Shown here in pieces: positions 50,001 through 59,396 of a DNA stretch of 64,000 nucleotides. The position numbers and the translations under genes are program-made. Each line of letters opens with the position of its first letter. The first letter of the stretch is position 1. Under the pieces are notes generated by a model, which did no database searches, was not told where the DNA came from, and saw only the letters and a list, made by a program, of their open reading frames with translations. This DNA is from Pontibacter beigongshangensis (GTDB lineage Bacteria > Bacteroidota > Bacteroidia > Cytophagales > Hymenobacteraceae): assembly GCF_014332515.1 (NCBI RefSeq), contig NZ_VFSD01000018.1, positions 1-64,000 on the forward strand, in the 5' to 3' direction.

Positions 50001-50368
50001 ACCTCTTAGACAATACGTAAATTATAGGCAAGAAACTATTCAATTATAAATCTAATTTATAATTTTATTATAGTATCATGTTTATTTCTATCTCAAATTA
50101 AAAGAAACAGGCCCATTTCTAAATTTCTGCTATAGTACTTTGCTTATATCTATGACTGATCTTAGGCAAGACTCTTAGTGGTGTAGACAGTGCCAAAATT
50201 TACCGGAACCATACATGGCATCACCTTGAGAAAAGCTACACCCGTATCACGACATTGTATTCTTTGTATAAAGGGAGAAACAAATTCCGATATGTTGTGT
50301 CGCTGATCAGATTGCTTTGTTATTAGAGCCCGTAAGAAGGAGTATTCAACCTGAAAGGCACTATGGAG
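50001..50368. other. Spacer without recognised gene
   Basis: No full gene is seen. A frame of 57 codons without a start (about 50157-50327), reading SGVDSAKIYRN, TWHHLEKSYTRI, has no clear family. It may be a remnant of a small regulator, or chance. No repeat A is present. Confidence 0.35.
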
Positions 50369-50851
50369 TCAAAGCGATAATATGCCCTGAAGCCCATGCA
50401 CTACGCCGTTACGCACCAGATTGTCAGCAGCGGAAATGCGAACACCATTAATAAGCGTACCCTTTTTCCGGCAGACCGTAACGCTACCACCTGAGATGGT
50501 CTGTACCTGCAACCCGTCTTTCAGGTCTTTTTCCTGTAAATTACCTTTCAAGATGTGCCCTGACAAGATTACTTTAAGCTTCTCAGGAGATTCACCCTTC
50601 AGCTTCAGCAACGCTTCTTCGGGTGGAGCCAGTAACGTAAACATCTCGTCGCCGGATAGCAGAGGCACCAGGCCTGCCGTAGTAAGCATACTCACCAGCA
50701 CCGGCCTGTTATCGTCTATGATATACTGCAGCAGCGTAAGACGCTGAGACGGAATAGCAGCAGACTCCTGCGCCTTGAGCTGAACAGTATTAACTAAAAA
50801 AAATGAAATTATTACTGCTATTAATACGATATTTTTATATAGATTATGCAT
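50369..50851 (-). CDS. Fasciclin-domain protein
   Basis: 160 residues with a signal peptide (MHNLYKNIVLIAVIISFFL to LKAQ). A single fasciclin-like domain follows: LLQYIIDDNRPVLVSML, DEMFTLLAPPEEALLKL and ILSGHILKGNLQEKDLKDG, then GTLINGVRISAADNLVRNGVVHGLQGIL (the H2-type end). Fasciclin domains act in adhesion. Exported; partner unknown. Confidence 0.85.
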   Translation of the reverse strand: MHNLYKNIVLIAVIISFFLVNTVQLKAQESAAIPSQRLTLLQYIIDDNRPVLVSMLTTAGLVPLLSGDEMFTLLAPPEEALLKLKGESPEKLKVILSGHILKGNLQEKDLKDGLQVQTISGGSVTVCRKKGTLINGVRISAADNLVRNGVVHGLQGILSL

Positions 50852-50946
50852 GATTTATAAAGCTTCCTGTAGCTTTTATACGTGCACAAATCTAAAACAG
50901 ATTAACAGTTGTTAGTTTTATATCCTAAGCAAAATACAAAACATCT

Positions 50947-51585
50947 CTATAAGAACGGGGGGCGCCAGTTGCTGATTTGCTCGATAAACAACGGACCAGC
51001 CTGCGGCACCAGTGCCAGGCTCAGTACAAAGCCAAACACAGCGCCATAGAGGTGTGCATCATGGTTAATGTTGTCGCCCATGCGTTTGCCCTGGTAATAG
51101 GAGTAAATCAGGTACAATATGCCTAATATAAAACCCGGTATACATAGCACGGCATACAGGCAGATATCGTTGGTGGGATAGAAGAGAATGCTCCCAAACA
51201 CCACGGCAGCCACACCACCAGATGCTCCTAAAGCCCGGTAGCCAGGGTCGTTGCGGTGTTTGAAATACGTAGGGATATCGGATATAACGATGGCCCCCAG
51301 GTAGAGCAACAGGTAGAGCGCGATGCCCATAACAGGACCAAAAATAGCCGCAAAGGTCATTTCCACGGCGTTTCCGAAGAAATACATCGTGAACATGTTA
51401 AAGAAAAGGTGCGTAAAGTCGGCATGCAGAAACCCGGAGGTGACAAAGCGGTACCAGGAGTTGTCGCGCTGCACAGTGTAGGGCTGAAAGATCCAGCGGT
51501 GCATCAGGTCGTTGTTCTCCTGCCAGGCATACCACGAAATGCCGACTGTAAGTATGATAAGGATAAGGGTGACGTTTAAATCCAT
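50947..51585 (-). CDS. Rhomboid-family intramembrane serine protease
   Basis: 212 residues and about six helices. The catalytic Ser is in GASGGVAAV, and the catalytic His is in NHDAHLYGAVFGF. HADFTHLFFNMFTMYFFG is the family's first active-loop region. I chose ATG 51585 (MDLNVTLILIIL) over the frame's first ATG at 51624 because the family starts directly with the first helix. Likely an active protease cutting membrane proteins; substrate unknown. Confidence 0.9.
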   Translation of the reverse strand: MDLNVTLILIILTVGISWYAWQENNDLMHRWIFQPYTVQRDNSWYRFVTSGFLHADFTHLFFNMFTMYFFGNAVEMTFAAIFGPVMGIALYLLLYLGAIVISDIPTYFKHRNDPGYRALGASGGVAAVVFGSILFYPTNDICLYAVLCIPGFILGILYLIYSYYQGKRMGDNINHDAHLYGAVFGFVLSLALVPQAGPLFIEQISNWRPPFL

Positions 51586-51701
51586 GAGGCTACTGTAAGG
51601 TGTAATTGGTATGGGTGATGACAAAGATAAAAGTTTTGGCCCGTTTCCCCGTTTTTCTACTAAATTGTTGGCCGATGCGCCCAGGGCTGCAACAGCAAAG
51701 A

Positions 51702-51762
51702 AAGGCCATTTTGATTCGAAAAATCTTCAAGCTGAATTATTCGAATCAAAATGGCCTTCCGG
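51702..51762. repeat. Repeat A copies 18 and 19 as inverted pair
   Basis: The arm AAGGCCATTTTGATTCGAA (51702-51720) is perfectly complementary to TTCGAATCAAAATGGCCTT (51740-51758), a 19-bp stem with a 19-base loop. Both arms are repeat A cores (ATTATTCGAATCAAAA at right). It lies between the rhomboid and polyprenyl synthetase genes. Confidence 0.75.
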
Positions 51763-51870
51763 ACGTTACTGCGGCTTTGGCTGCCATTGCCCTTTTAAAC
51801 CCGTCTCTGCACAGTAAGGCATCCAGCCAGATGTTCGCTCAACCAGCCTGGTGTGCATGCAAAATTCAGG

Positions 51871-52845
51871 TTAGCTGTCCCGCTCCATCAGTTGCAGTGC
51901 CAGGCCACGGAGCGTGGCTTTCTTCTCGCCGGGCACCGCCACGGCATCTAAATGTGCCAGCGCCTTCTGGAAGTAGTCTTCGATCTGCTGCTCGGTCTGC
52001 TGCCGGATGTTGAGGGCATCGTAGACCGCGGTAACGGCCTGCACTTTTTCTGCGGCTATGGCCTCGTTGGTTTGGTTGCGCCACTGCCTGATAATGCGTT
52101 GCTGCTCCTGGCTGGCCTGCTGCAGCGCCGTGAGCATCAGGAAGGTCTTTTTGTCGGATAGAATGTCGCCGCCTACCTGCTTCCCGAACTTGGCTTTGTC
52201 GCCGTACACGTCGAGCAGGTCGTCGCGGAGCTGGAAGGCAATGCCGATGTTGTTGCCGAACTGCCTCAGGTGATCTGCGTCTGCTGCCGTGGCTCCTTTT
52301 AGACTAGCACCAAGCTCCAGACTGAACCCAACCAGCACAGCCGTCTTCAGCGTGATCATGTGGATGTACTCTTCTATGGTTACCTCCTCGCGCTGCTCAA
52401 AATTCATGTCGAGCTGCTGACCTTCGCAAACCTGTGCAGCTGTTTCGCTGAAATTTTGCAGCACCTGCGCCAGCTTGTCGGGCGCAACGCCAAGCAGCAG
52501 CTGGTAGGCCCGCACCAGCATCACGTCGCCGCTGAGTATGGCAATGTTGGCATTCCATTTTTCGTGCACAGTTTGCTGCCCGCGACGCAGCGGCGCCTTG
52601 TCCATAATGTCGTCGTGCAGGAGTGTGAAGTTGTGGAAAACCTCTACAGCCGCAGCGGGCAGTAAGACGTTCTCCACATCGTCGTCGTACATTTTAGCGG
52701 CCAGCAGCACCAGTAAGGGCCTTATCCGTTTTCCGCCCAAGGCCATAATGTAGCGAATAGGCTCGTACAGCTCCACCGGTTTATCGCCGTACTGGAGCGT
52801 GGACAAGGTCTGCTTTATTTTATCAGTGAGGATCGGAATATCCAC
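51871..52845 (-). CDS. Polyprenyl diphosphate synthase
   Basis: 324-residue trans-prenyltransferase that makes long-chain isoprenoid diphosphates, probably for menaquinone. The first Asp-rich motif is LLHDDIMDKAPLRRG near residues 76-90 and the second is QLRDDLLDVYGD near 205. The start is GTG at 52845. It follows rnr by eight bases on the same strand, so the two form an operon. Confidence 0.92.
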   Translation of the reverse strand: MDIPILTDKIKQTLSTLQYGDKPVELYEPIRYIMALGGKRIRPLLVLLAAKMYDDDVENVLLPAAAVEVFHNFTLLHDDIMDKAPLRRGQQTVHEKWNANIAILSGDVMLVRAYQLLLGVAPDKLAQVLQNFSETAAQVCEGQQLDMNFEQREEVTIEEYIHMITLKTAVLVGFSLELGASLKGATAADADHLRQFGNNIGIAFQLRDDLLDVYGDKAKFGKQVGGDILSDKKTFLMLTALQQASQEQQRIIRQWRNQTNEAIAAEKVQAVTAVYDALNIRQQTEQQIEDYFQKALAHLDAVAVPGEKKATLRGLALQLMERDS

Positions 52846-52853
52846 AGGGTTGT

Positions 52854-55133
52854 TTAGTGTTGTTTAAGGGTTTTTATCAGTTCCAGATCGATGGTACGGT
52901 CGTTCAGGTTGGCGCTCTTCACCTCTACCAGCACCTCATCGCCAAACGAAATAATACGTTTCGACTGGCGACCGATAATGCGGTAGTTGTTCGCGTCCAG
53001 ATCATAGTAATCGTCGTTCATGTCTGACAATCGCACCATGCCTTCGCACTTGTTTTCTTCGATCTCCACAAATATACCCCATTCTGTGACACCAGACACT
53101 ATGCCTTTGTACTGGTTGCCGATGGTATCTTTCATAAACTCCACCTGCTTGTACTTGATAGAGGCTCTTTCGGCATCGGCGGCGCGCTTCTCCATTTCAG
53201 AAGAGTGCTGGCAGCGGGCATCATACTCCTCTTTCTCCACCGACGGCTTGCCATCGAGGTAGTGCTGCAGCAGGCGGTGCGCCATCATGTCGGGGTAGCG
53301 ACGGATGGGCGAGGTAAAGTGTGAGTAGTGCGCAAATGCCAGCCCGAAGTGACCTTCGGGCTCGGTGCTATACTTGGCCTTGGCCATGGTTCTGATGGCC
53401 AGGTTCTGCAGCACACTCTGCTCCGGCTTGCCTTCTATCTGCTCCGTCAGGTTGTTCAGTTCTTCGGATATGTCGCCTTCCACATCTACTTTATAACCAA
53501 ACTTATAGGCAAAAATAGAGAACGTGCTCAGCCTGTCGGGGTCCGGGGCACCGTGGGTACGGTAAACCATGGTGGGGCGCTTTTTGCCTTTGCCCAGGTT
53601 ATAGACGTACTCGGCTACTTTCTTATTGGCCAGCAACATAAACTCCTCTATCAGTTTGTGCGCATCTTTCCGCTCTTTTACATACACCGAAAGGGGCTTT
53701 CCGTCTTCCGCCAGTTTAAACTTAACCTCTGTTGTCTCGAAACTGATAGCGCCGTTTTTAAAGCGCTTGTCTTTGAGCTTTTTGGCGATGCCGTTCAAGA
53801 TGTTGATCTCCTCTGAAAAGTCGCCTTCACCGGTTTCTATCCGTTCCTGGGCTTCTTCGTAGCTAAAGCGGCGGTCGGAGTAGATCACAGTGCGGCCGAA
53901 CCATTCGTTGTACAGCTTGCCATTTTCATCGAGCTCAAACACAGCCGAGAAGGTCAGTTTCTCTTCCTGCGGCCGCAGCGAGCAAAGGCCGTTGGAGAGG
54001 CGCTCCGGCAGCATCGGGATGGTTCTGTCTACCAGGTACACGGAGGTGGCCCGGTGAAAGGCTTCTTTTTCGAGCAGGCTTCGTGTATGCACGTAGTGCG
54101 TTACGTCGGCAATGTGCACGCCAATTTCCCAGTTGCCGTTCTCCAGCTTCTGGATAGAAAGGGCATCATCAAAGTCTTTGGCATCGGCAGGGTCTATGGT
54201 AAAGGTGGTCACATCGCGGAAGTCGCGGCGCTTAGCCAACTCACCGGCTGTAATCTTCTCCGACATGCTTTCTGCCTCTTCCTCTACCGATTCGGGGAAC
54301 TCGAAAGGCAGGCCGAACTCCGCCATAATGGAGTGTATCTCTGCTTCGTTCTCGCCAGCCGGGCCAAACACCCTGGTAACTTCGCCGGTAGGGTTCTTGT
54401 CGGGCTTATCGGGCCACTGCACAATTTTTACCAGCACCTTGTCGCCGGCCTGTGCTCCGTTCAGGGCCTTTTCGCCTACAAAAACATCAAAATAAATTTT
54501 TTTGAAATCAGGCACTACAAAGCCAAAGTTTTTAGACAGCTCCAAAATGCCTACCAGCTCTTCGCGGCTACGCTGCAGCACTTCCAGCACAATGCCTTCG
54601 GCCCGGCCGCCATGCACGGTTGGCAGCACCTCCACCTTCACCAGGTCGCCGTCCAGGGCGTACTTCAGGTGCTCCCGGAACACGCGCACATCCTCTTCCA
54701 TTTCCTCCGACACAATGTAGGCATACTTGCTGTTGGCCAGGTCTACTTTGCCTGTGATGATCTGCACACGCAGGTTCAGCATGTATTTGTCGTCATCCAC
54801 AAGCAGCAGCTTGTTTTCGCGCACCAGCGTTTTCAGAAGGTCGGCTACTGTTTCGCGGCCTTTCTGGTCTACTACCCCTAGGCGGCGGAAGATCTGGCGC
54901 TGGGTAAATACGGTGTCGGGGCTGTTGGAGAACGATTCCAACACGATGGTTTTGGGTGTTTTGCGTTCTTTGCCACCCTTGGGTCCTTCTCTTTTGGAGG
55001 AGGCATCGCGCCGCGAGGAGCTGCCTCTTGATGATGAACCTCTGCCCGCGGATGCCTCTCTTCCTCCGCGTGAACTGCCTTTGTCGCTGCGGCTGTCTTT
55101 GTCGCGGCCGCCTTTATCTTTTTTACTTCTCAT
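52854..55133 (-). CDS. rnr: Ribonuclease R
   Basis: 759-residue 3'-5' exoribonuclease of the RNB/RNR family. The catalytic RNB motif is DPADAKDFDDALS near residue 320 and the S1 domain near the end is GIVSGVTEWGIFVEIEENKCEG. The first ~65 residues form a low-complexity basic tail rich in Lys, Arg, Ser, Gly and Asp (KDKGGRDKDSRSDKGSSRGG and similar), not found in E. coli RNase R at this end. Otherwise full length. Degrades structured RNA; the tail may aid RNA binding. Confidence 0.95.
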   Translation of the reverse strand: MRSKKDKGGRDKDSRSDKGSSRGGREASAGRGSSSRGSSSRRDASSKREGPKGGKERKTPKTIVLESFSNSPDTVFTQRQIFRRLGVVDQKGRETVADLLKTLVRENKLLLVDDDKYMLNLRVQIITGKVDLANSKYAYIVSEEMEEDVRVFREHLKYALDGDLVKVEVLPTVHGGRAEGIVLEVLQRSREELVGILELSKNFGFVVPDFKKIYFDVFVGEKALNGAQAGDKVLVKIVQWPDKPDKNPTGEVTRVFGPAGENEAEIHSIMAEFGLPFEFPESVEEEAESMSEKITAGELAKRRDFRDVTTFTIDPADAKDFDDALSIQKLENGNWEIGVHIADVTHYVHTRSLLEKEAFHRATSVYLVDRTIPMLPERLSNGLCSLRPQEEKLTFSAVFELDENGKLYNEWFGRTVIYSDRRFSYEEAQERIETGEGDFSEEINILNGIAKKLKDKRFKNGAISFETTEVKFKLAEDGKPLSVYVKERKDAHKLIEEFMLLANKKVAEYVYNLGKGKKRPTMVYRTHGAPDPDRLSTFSIFAYKFGYKVDVEGDISEELNNLTEQIEGKPEQSVLQNLAIRTMAKAKYSTEPEGHFGLAFAHYSHFTSPIRRYPDMMAHRLLQHYLDGKPSVEKEEYDARCQHSSEMEKRAADAERASIKYKQVEFMKDTIGNQYKGIVSGVTEWGIFVEIEENKCEGMVRLSDMNDDYYDLDANNYRIIGRQSKRIISFGDEVLVEVKSANLNDRTIDLELIKTLKQH

Positions 55134-55359
55134 GAATATTTATGTCATTTTGTGCAGAAGCGGCCTCCTGTTTATGGCTACACTTCCGGTTACAAACCCT
55201 TACCGAATAATTGTTAATGAACCTATACGCCCGATGCAGGTGCTTTGGTTAGAACGGGAGGTTATTTACGTGTGAATTTATATAGAAAAATCTATATTGG
55301 GGCCCTGCCGGAGGAAATAAGGGAACTACTGACTAAGGGCCTGTGCTTGGGGCCTTTAG

Positions 55360-55390
55360 ATTATTTGAATGAAAACAGTCTTTCGGAGCC
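55360..55390 (+). repeat. Repeat A copy 20
   Basis: ATTATTTGAATGAAAA then CAGTCTTTCGGAGCC. First of a direct pair. Confidence 0.7.
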
Positions 55391-55558
55391 AGAAAGAGAT
55401 TCAAGACACTAAATACTAGATTTATTCTGAAGTTGATTTTAAGCCTTCATCTGCACCGCCCAGATGTTCGCAGGAACTGCGCGCCGCGAGGCCTTACCAG
55501 GTCAGTTACAAATGTTCAGAACTTCTGATTTCCAAATCAAGAAGTAGCACCTGTAATC

Positions 55559-55590
55559 AATTATTCAAATAAAAAAGGCCTTCCAGAGCC
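55559..55590 (+). repeat. Repeat A copy 21
   Basis: AATTATTCAAATAAAAAA then GGCCTTCCAGAGCC. Second of a direct pair 199 bases apart. Confidence 0.75.
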
Positions 55591-55656
55591 CAAAATCTGT
55601 TTTAAGATGCGGGTTGTAATGCGCAAGCTATACCTCCCAATAGAGTTAACGCCAAA

Positions 55657-57486
55657 TTACATCACCCCCGCCTTCATTAGCTCGCGCTTCTGCTGGGCCG
55701 CCACAATATCCTCGGGCTCGCCTTTCGGAATGGCGCTGATGAGCGTGCGGGTGTACTCCTGCTGCGGGTGCTGGTAAAGTTGGTCAGGCGTGCCACTCTC
55801 CACAATCTGGCCTTTGCTCATCACCAGTATCCGGTCCGACATGTATTTGGCTACTGAAAGGTCGTGGGTTATAAAGATGTAGGTAATCTGGAATTCCTGC
55901 TTGAGCTTATTGAGCAAATTAAGCACCTGCGCCTGCACCGACACATCAAGCGCCGACACGGACTCGTCGCAGATGATGCACTTCGGCTGCAGCGCCAGCG
56001 CCCTGGCAATGCTGATGCGTTGCCGCTGCCCGCCCGAAAACTCATGTGGATAACGCTGAAAATGCTCCGGCATAAGCCCCACCTTCTCAAGCAGTTCCAT
56101 GGTTTTTCCACGGCGCTCTTTCTCGGTTCTGTAGAGTTTATGCACATACATCGGTTCCATAATGGCATCGCCTACGGTGTGCATCGGGTTGAGTGACGCG
56201 TAGGGGTCCTGGAAGATCATCTGGAAATTCCGGCGGCTTTTCCGCAGTTCCTCCGGGCTTAACTGTGCAATATCTACCCCATCAAAAAGAATGCGTCCTT
56301 CGGTGGGTTCTACCAGCCGGAGCAGCGCCCGGCCCAATGTCGTTTTGCCACAACCTGACTCTCCCACCAGCCCAATGGTCTCCCCCGGATTGATGCTGAA
56401 ACTTACATCGTCTACTGCTTTCACGTAGTCGGTGGTGCGCGAAAAGAAGCCTTTCTTTATCGGGAAGTACACCTTCAGGTTCTCTACCTGCAGCAATGGC
56501 GGCTTCTGCTGGTTTTCGCGCTTGTGTTTGATATCTGTTACGGTGCCTACATAGCTGTTCACCACATCGACTAAAGACGGCTCCTGCACCACCAGCTTTT
56601 TCTCCAGCAGGTTGCCCTGCTCATCTTCGTACATAAAGTCCGAAACCGTGGGAAGAATGCTTTGTGCTTTGGCTGATAACTTGGGGCGGCAGGCTAGCAG
56701 GCCTTTGGTGTAGGGATGCTGCGGATTAGTGAAAATATCGAGTACTTTGCCCTGCTCCACCAGCTTGCCTTTGTACATCACCAGGATGCGGTCGGCTATT
56801 TCGGCTACTACGCCTAAGTCGTGGGTAATAAAAAGCACGGCCGTGTTCTCCTTCACGCGCAACTCGTCTATCAGGTCCAGCATACGCGCCTGCACGGTTA
56901 CATCAAGGGCTGTGGTAGGTTCATCGGCAATGAGTATGGCCGGTTCGCAGGCCATGGCCATAGCGATCATAACCCGCTGCTTCTGGCCACCCGATATCTC
57001 ATGTGGATAAGCATCGAAAATTTTATCCGGCCGTGGCAGCTTTGCCTTCTCAAAAAGCTGAATGGTGCGCTGTCTGGCTTCTTTTTCAGAAATAGCCGTG
57101 TGTAGCAGCAGCACTTCGGCCACTTGTTTTCCACAGGTGTACACCGGGTTCAGCGACGACATCGGCTCCTGGAAAATCATGGAAATCTCGTTGCCCCTTA
57201 TCCGCTGCATTTGCTTTTCGGGTAGCTGAAACAGGTCCACCTGCCCAAACCGCTCCGACTGAAACATAGCCGTTCCTCCTGCTATGCGGCCCGGTGGCGT
57301 GTTGATGAGCCGCATCACTGAAAGCGAGGTAACCGATTTGCCCGAGCCCGACTCTCCTACGATCGCTACTGTCTCGCCCGGGTACACCTCAAATGAGACC
57401 TTGTCCACCGCTGTGGTGGTGCCGCGATGTGTGGAGAAAACAGTTTCTAAGGCGCTTACCTTCAGAATTGGAATGGGTGTAGCCAA
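55657..57486 (-). CDS. Oligopeptide/dipeptide-type ABC transporter, duplicated ATPase
   Basis: 609 residues, two complete ATPase domains in tandem (DppD-DppF type). The first has [18 protein letters not shown], the signature [16 protein letters not shown] and [13 protein letters not shown]. The second has [33 protein letters not shown] and [11 protein letters not shown] linker follows the first domain near residues 265-340 (oligo_HPN type). It begins at TTG 57486; no ATG or GTG serves. It energises peptide uptake, but no permease or binding protein is in the window. Confidence 0.9.
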   Translation of the reverse strand: MATPIPILKVSALETVFSTHRGTTTAVDKVSFEVYPGETVAIVGESGSGKSVTSLSVMRLINTPPGRIAGGTAMFQSERFGQVDLFQLPEKQMQRIRGNEISMIFQEPMSSLNPVYTCGKQVAEVLLLHTAISEKEARQRTIQLFEKAKLPRPDKIFDAYPHEISGGQKQRVMIAMAMACEPAILIADEPTTALDVTVQARMLDLIDELRVKENTAVLFITHDLGVVAEIADRILVMYKGKLVEQGKVLDIFTNPQHPYTKGLLACRPKLSAKAQSILPTVSDFMYEDEQGNLLEKKLVVQEPSLVDVVNSYVGTVTDIKHKRENQQKPPLLQVENLKVYFPIKKGFFSRTTDYVKAVDDVSFSINPGETIGLVGESGCGKTTLGRALLRLVEPTEGRILFDGVDIAQLSPEELRKSRRNFQMIFQDPYASLNPMHTVGDAIMEPMYVHKLYRTEKERRGKTMELLEKVGLMPEHFQRYPHEFSGGQRQRISIARALALQPKCIICDESVSALDVSVQAQVLNLLNKLKQEFQITYIFITHDLSVAKYMSDRILVMSKGQIVESGTPDQLYQHPQQEYTRTLISAIPKGEPEDIVAAQQKRELMKAGVM

Positions 57487-57602
57487 GGGTGTCAGGGGTT
57501 TTGCTTTTGGTAAAAATAAGGTTTTTCAGGAAAATTGCACCTTCCTTTTTAGAATATCGGTCTCATTGAACAATTAGCTGCAACTACATCAGCAGCGGTT
57601 AT

Positions 57603-57634
57603 GCCTCTGGAGGGGCTTTTTCATTCAAATAATT
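57603..57634 (-). repeat. Repeat A copy 22
   Basis: GCCTCTGGAGGGGCTTTTTC then ATTCAAATAATTT, reverse. A degenerate forward trace (GATAATTCTAATGG) lies at 57661. Confidence 0.75.
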
Positions 57635-57744
57635 TATTCTCTCCGCTACAGAACAGTTAAGATAATTCTAATGGCAGGATTTTGCTTGGGCTTGCAACAG
57701 GCTCTAACTTTATCACGTTGGAACAAACTTTTAACACTACATCT

Positions 57745-58353
57745 ATGACTACTACCACCATTATCTTCGACCTGGGCGCCGTGCTGATCGACTGGCACCC
57801 GCATCACCTGTACCGCAAGATTTTTGACGACGAGGCAGAGATGCTGCACTTCCTCGAGAACATCTGCACCTCTGCCTGGAACGAGGAACAGGATGGCGGC
57901 CGTACCCTACAGGAAGCCACTGAGTTGCTGGTGGCACAACACCCGGAGCAGGAGGAGTACATCAGGGCGTTTTATGGCCGGTGGGAAGAAATGCTGGGCG
58001 GTGCTATAGACGGTACCGTAAAAATATTTGAGGAACTGAAGGCGCAGAACAAATTTAAATTTTACGCCCTCACCAACTGGTCTTCCGAAACTTTTCCGAT
58101 TGCTTTAGAACGCTTTGAATTTCTGAAATGGTTTGACGGCATCGTCGTTTCAGGTGATGAGAAAGACCGGAAGCCTTTTCCGTCTTTCTACCAACTGCTG
58201 CTGGACCGATACGAGGTGAAGCCGCAGGAAGCGCTCTTTATCGACGATAACCTGCGAAACATTCATGCTGCCGAAAAAATTGGCATTGATTCCATTCACT
58301 TTCAGAAGCCGGAGCAACTGCGGGAGGAACTGGAGAAGAGAGGCGTTTTATAG
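57745..58353 (+). CDS. HAD-superfamily phosphatase (YihX-like)
   Basis: 202-residue haloacid-dehalogenase-like hydrolase, alpha-D-glucose-1-phosphate phosphatase type. Motif I is FDLGAVLIDWHP (Asp at about 8), motif II YALTNWSSE near 112, and motif III/IV FIDDNLRNIHAAEKIG near 168. The second motif-I Asp is replaced by Gly (FDLG), as in YihX-type members. I took ATG 57745; the earlier ATG at 57682 adds unlike residues. Substrate unknown. Confidence 0.88.
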   Translation: MTTTTIIFDLGAVLIDWHPHHLYRKIFDDEAEMLHFLENICTSAWNEEQDGGRTLQEATELLVAQHPEQEEYIRAFYGRWEEMLGGAIDGTVKIFEELKAQNKFKFYALTNWSSETFPIALERFEFLKWFDGIVVSGDEKDRKPFPSFYQLLLDRYEVKPQEALFIDDNLRNIHAAEKIGIDSIHFQKPEQLREELEKRGVL

Positions 58354-58356
58354 TTT

Positions 58357-58391
58357 TTTGTCTGAATCAGAATAACCAGAATGTTAGAATT
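58357..58391 (+). repeat. GAAT-phased motif C
   Basis: TTTTTTGTCTGAATCAGAAT, then AACCAGAATGTTAGAAT. It starts four bases after the HAD gene stop. Confidence 0.6.
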
Positions 58392-58429
58392 AGGTTCTAG
58401 AGGTGCAGCATCAGGAGTAGCAATTAAGT

Positions 58430-58456
58430 TTGAGGGGCGTTCTTATTCAAATAATT
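58430..58456 (-). repeat. Repeat A copy 23
   Basis: TGAGGGGCGTTCTTATTC then AAATAATTT, reverse, with GCAGCATCAGGAGTAGC inside, matching the extension. Confidence 0.65.
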
Positions 58457-58600
58457 TGACAGCAGCAGCCTGAGCAGTATGTTACTGCACTTGTGGCGTC
58501 TTAACCTATGTTTGAAATTTTATTCCGGAAATTCTAAAATTCTGGCTATCCCGATCAGACTAATTGTGCTGCGTAACAGGCTATATGCGGAATCAAACAA

Positions 58601-58640
58601 AAGGAGCTGCCCCACACGTGGAACAGCTCCTTCTTCATTT
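58601..58640 (-). terminator. Terminator of lspA
   Basis: AAGGAGCTG (58601-58609) pairs with CAGCTCCTT (58624-58632) around a C-rich loop. On the minus strand TTTTGTTTG follows. Confidence 0.75.
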
Positions 58641-58655
58641 GAAATTTTGATACTG

Positions 58656-59288
58656 CTATTGTTCCTGCTGCTGGCCTTTTTCTACAATAATGGCATTGCG
58701 TTTTGGTTCTTCGTGCTCTGCAAAAAAGCGCTTCTGATTAAACAGGATAATCAAAACACCAATAAAGATAGCAGAGTCGGCCACGTTAAAGATCGGCCAC
58801 AGCGACATAGGGCTGCCTCCCAGAATCGGGACCCAATGCGGAATAATGCCTTCCCATATATCTACATAGAACATATCGATAACCTGCCCATGGAACCAGG
58901 GAGTAGAGGAGCCATAGGGCGCATTATCGAACCAGACACCATAGAAGGTACTGTCGATGAGGTTGCCAATGGCACCGCCCAGTATCAGGGCGATGCACCA
59001 GATCAAACCTTTTGGCGCTTTCTGATTGACCAGGTAATAGAGGTAATAGCTTATGCCGAACATTGCCACCAACCGAAATAAGGTCAGCATGAGTTTCCCG
59101 TACTCAGAACCCAGCTCCACGCCAAAGGCCATGCCCGGGTTAAGAGTATAGTGCAGCTTGAGCCAATCGCCTATCAGGTGAATCTCCCCTGGCATGCCCA
59201 TTTCCATGTTATAATGCACAATCAGTTTCACAACCTGATCTATGATGATAACAAGTAAGCTCGCCAGGTAATATTTCCAATATTTCAT
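58656..59288 (-). CDS. lspA: Lipoprotein signal peptidase
   Basis: 210-residue integral membrane aspartic peptidase (signal peptidase II) that cuts lipoprotein signals before the lipid-modified Cys. Four helices. The catalytic Asps are in GGAIGNLIDSTFYG and FNVADSAIFIGVLII. The usual NLIDR is NLIDS here, with the Asp kept. It has a slightly longer C-terminal tail than E. coli. It lies downstream of ileS on the same strand, as in many bacteria, with a terminator between. Confidence 0.94.
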   Translation of the reverse strand: MKYWKYYLASLLVIIIDQVVKLIVHYNMEMGMPGEIHLIGDWLKLHYTLNPGMAFGVELGSEYGKLMLTLFRLVAMFGISYYLYYLVNQKAPKGLIWCIALILGGAIGNLIDSTFYGVWFDNAPYGSSTPWFHGQVIDMFYVDIWEGIIPHWVPILGGSPMSLWPIFNVADSAIFIGVLIILFNQKRFFAEHEEPKRNAIIVEKGQQQEQ

Positions 59289-59356
59289 AAGAAGCAGTTA
59301 AACAACTAGTGCCTGAGTTGGTGCCATAGCTGTTGCAAGAATGATTTACTATTATA

Positions 59357-59389
59357 AAAGCAGCAAAGCGACACGCGCCCTGCTGCTTT
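59357..59389 (-). terminator. Terminator of ileS
   Basis: AAAGCAGCA (59357-59365) pairs with TGCTGCTTT (59381-59389). A TTTATAAT stretch follows on the minus strand. It separates ileS from lspA. Confidence 0.7.
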
Positions 59390-59396
59390 CTTCAAT

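Larger units (their letters stand above)
55134..55656. other. Repeat-containing spacer upstream of rnr
   Basis: 523 bases without a gene. It holds two direct copies of repeat A (55360, 55559) with B-type words and a CGCAGGAACTGCGCG palindrome between them. Confidence 0.5.

Noticed and set aside
50157-50327. 57-codon frame without start between the STAS-like and fasciclin genes
   Set aside because: No start codon and no family recognised; could be a remnant but cannot be supported.
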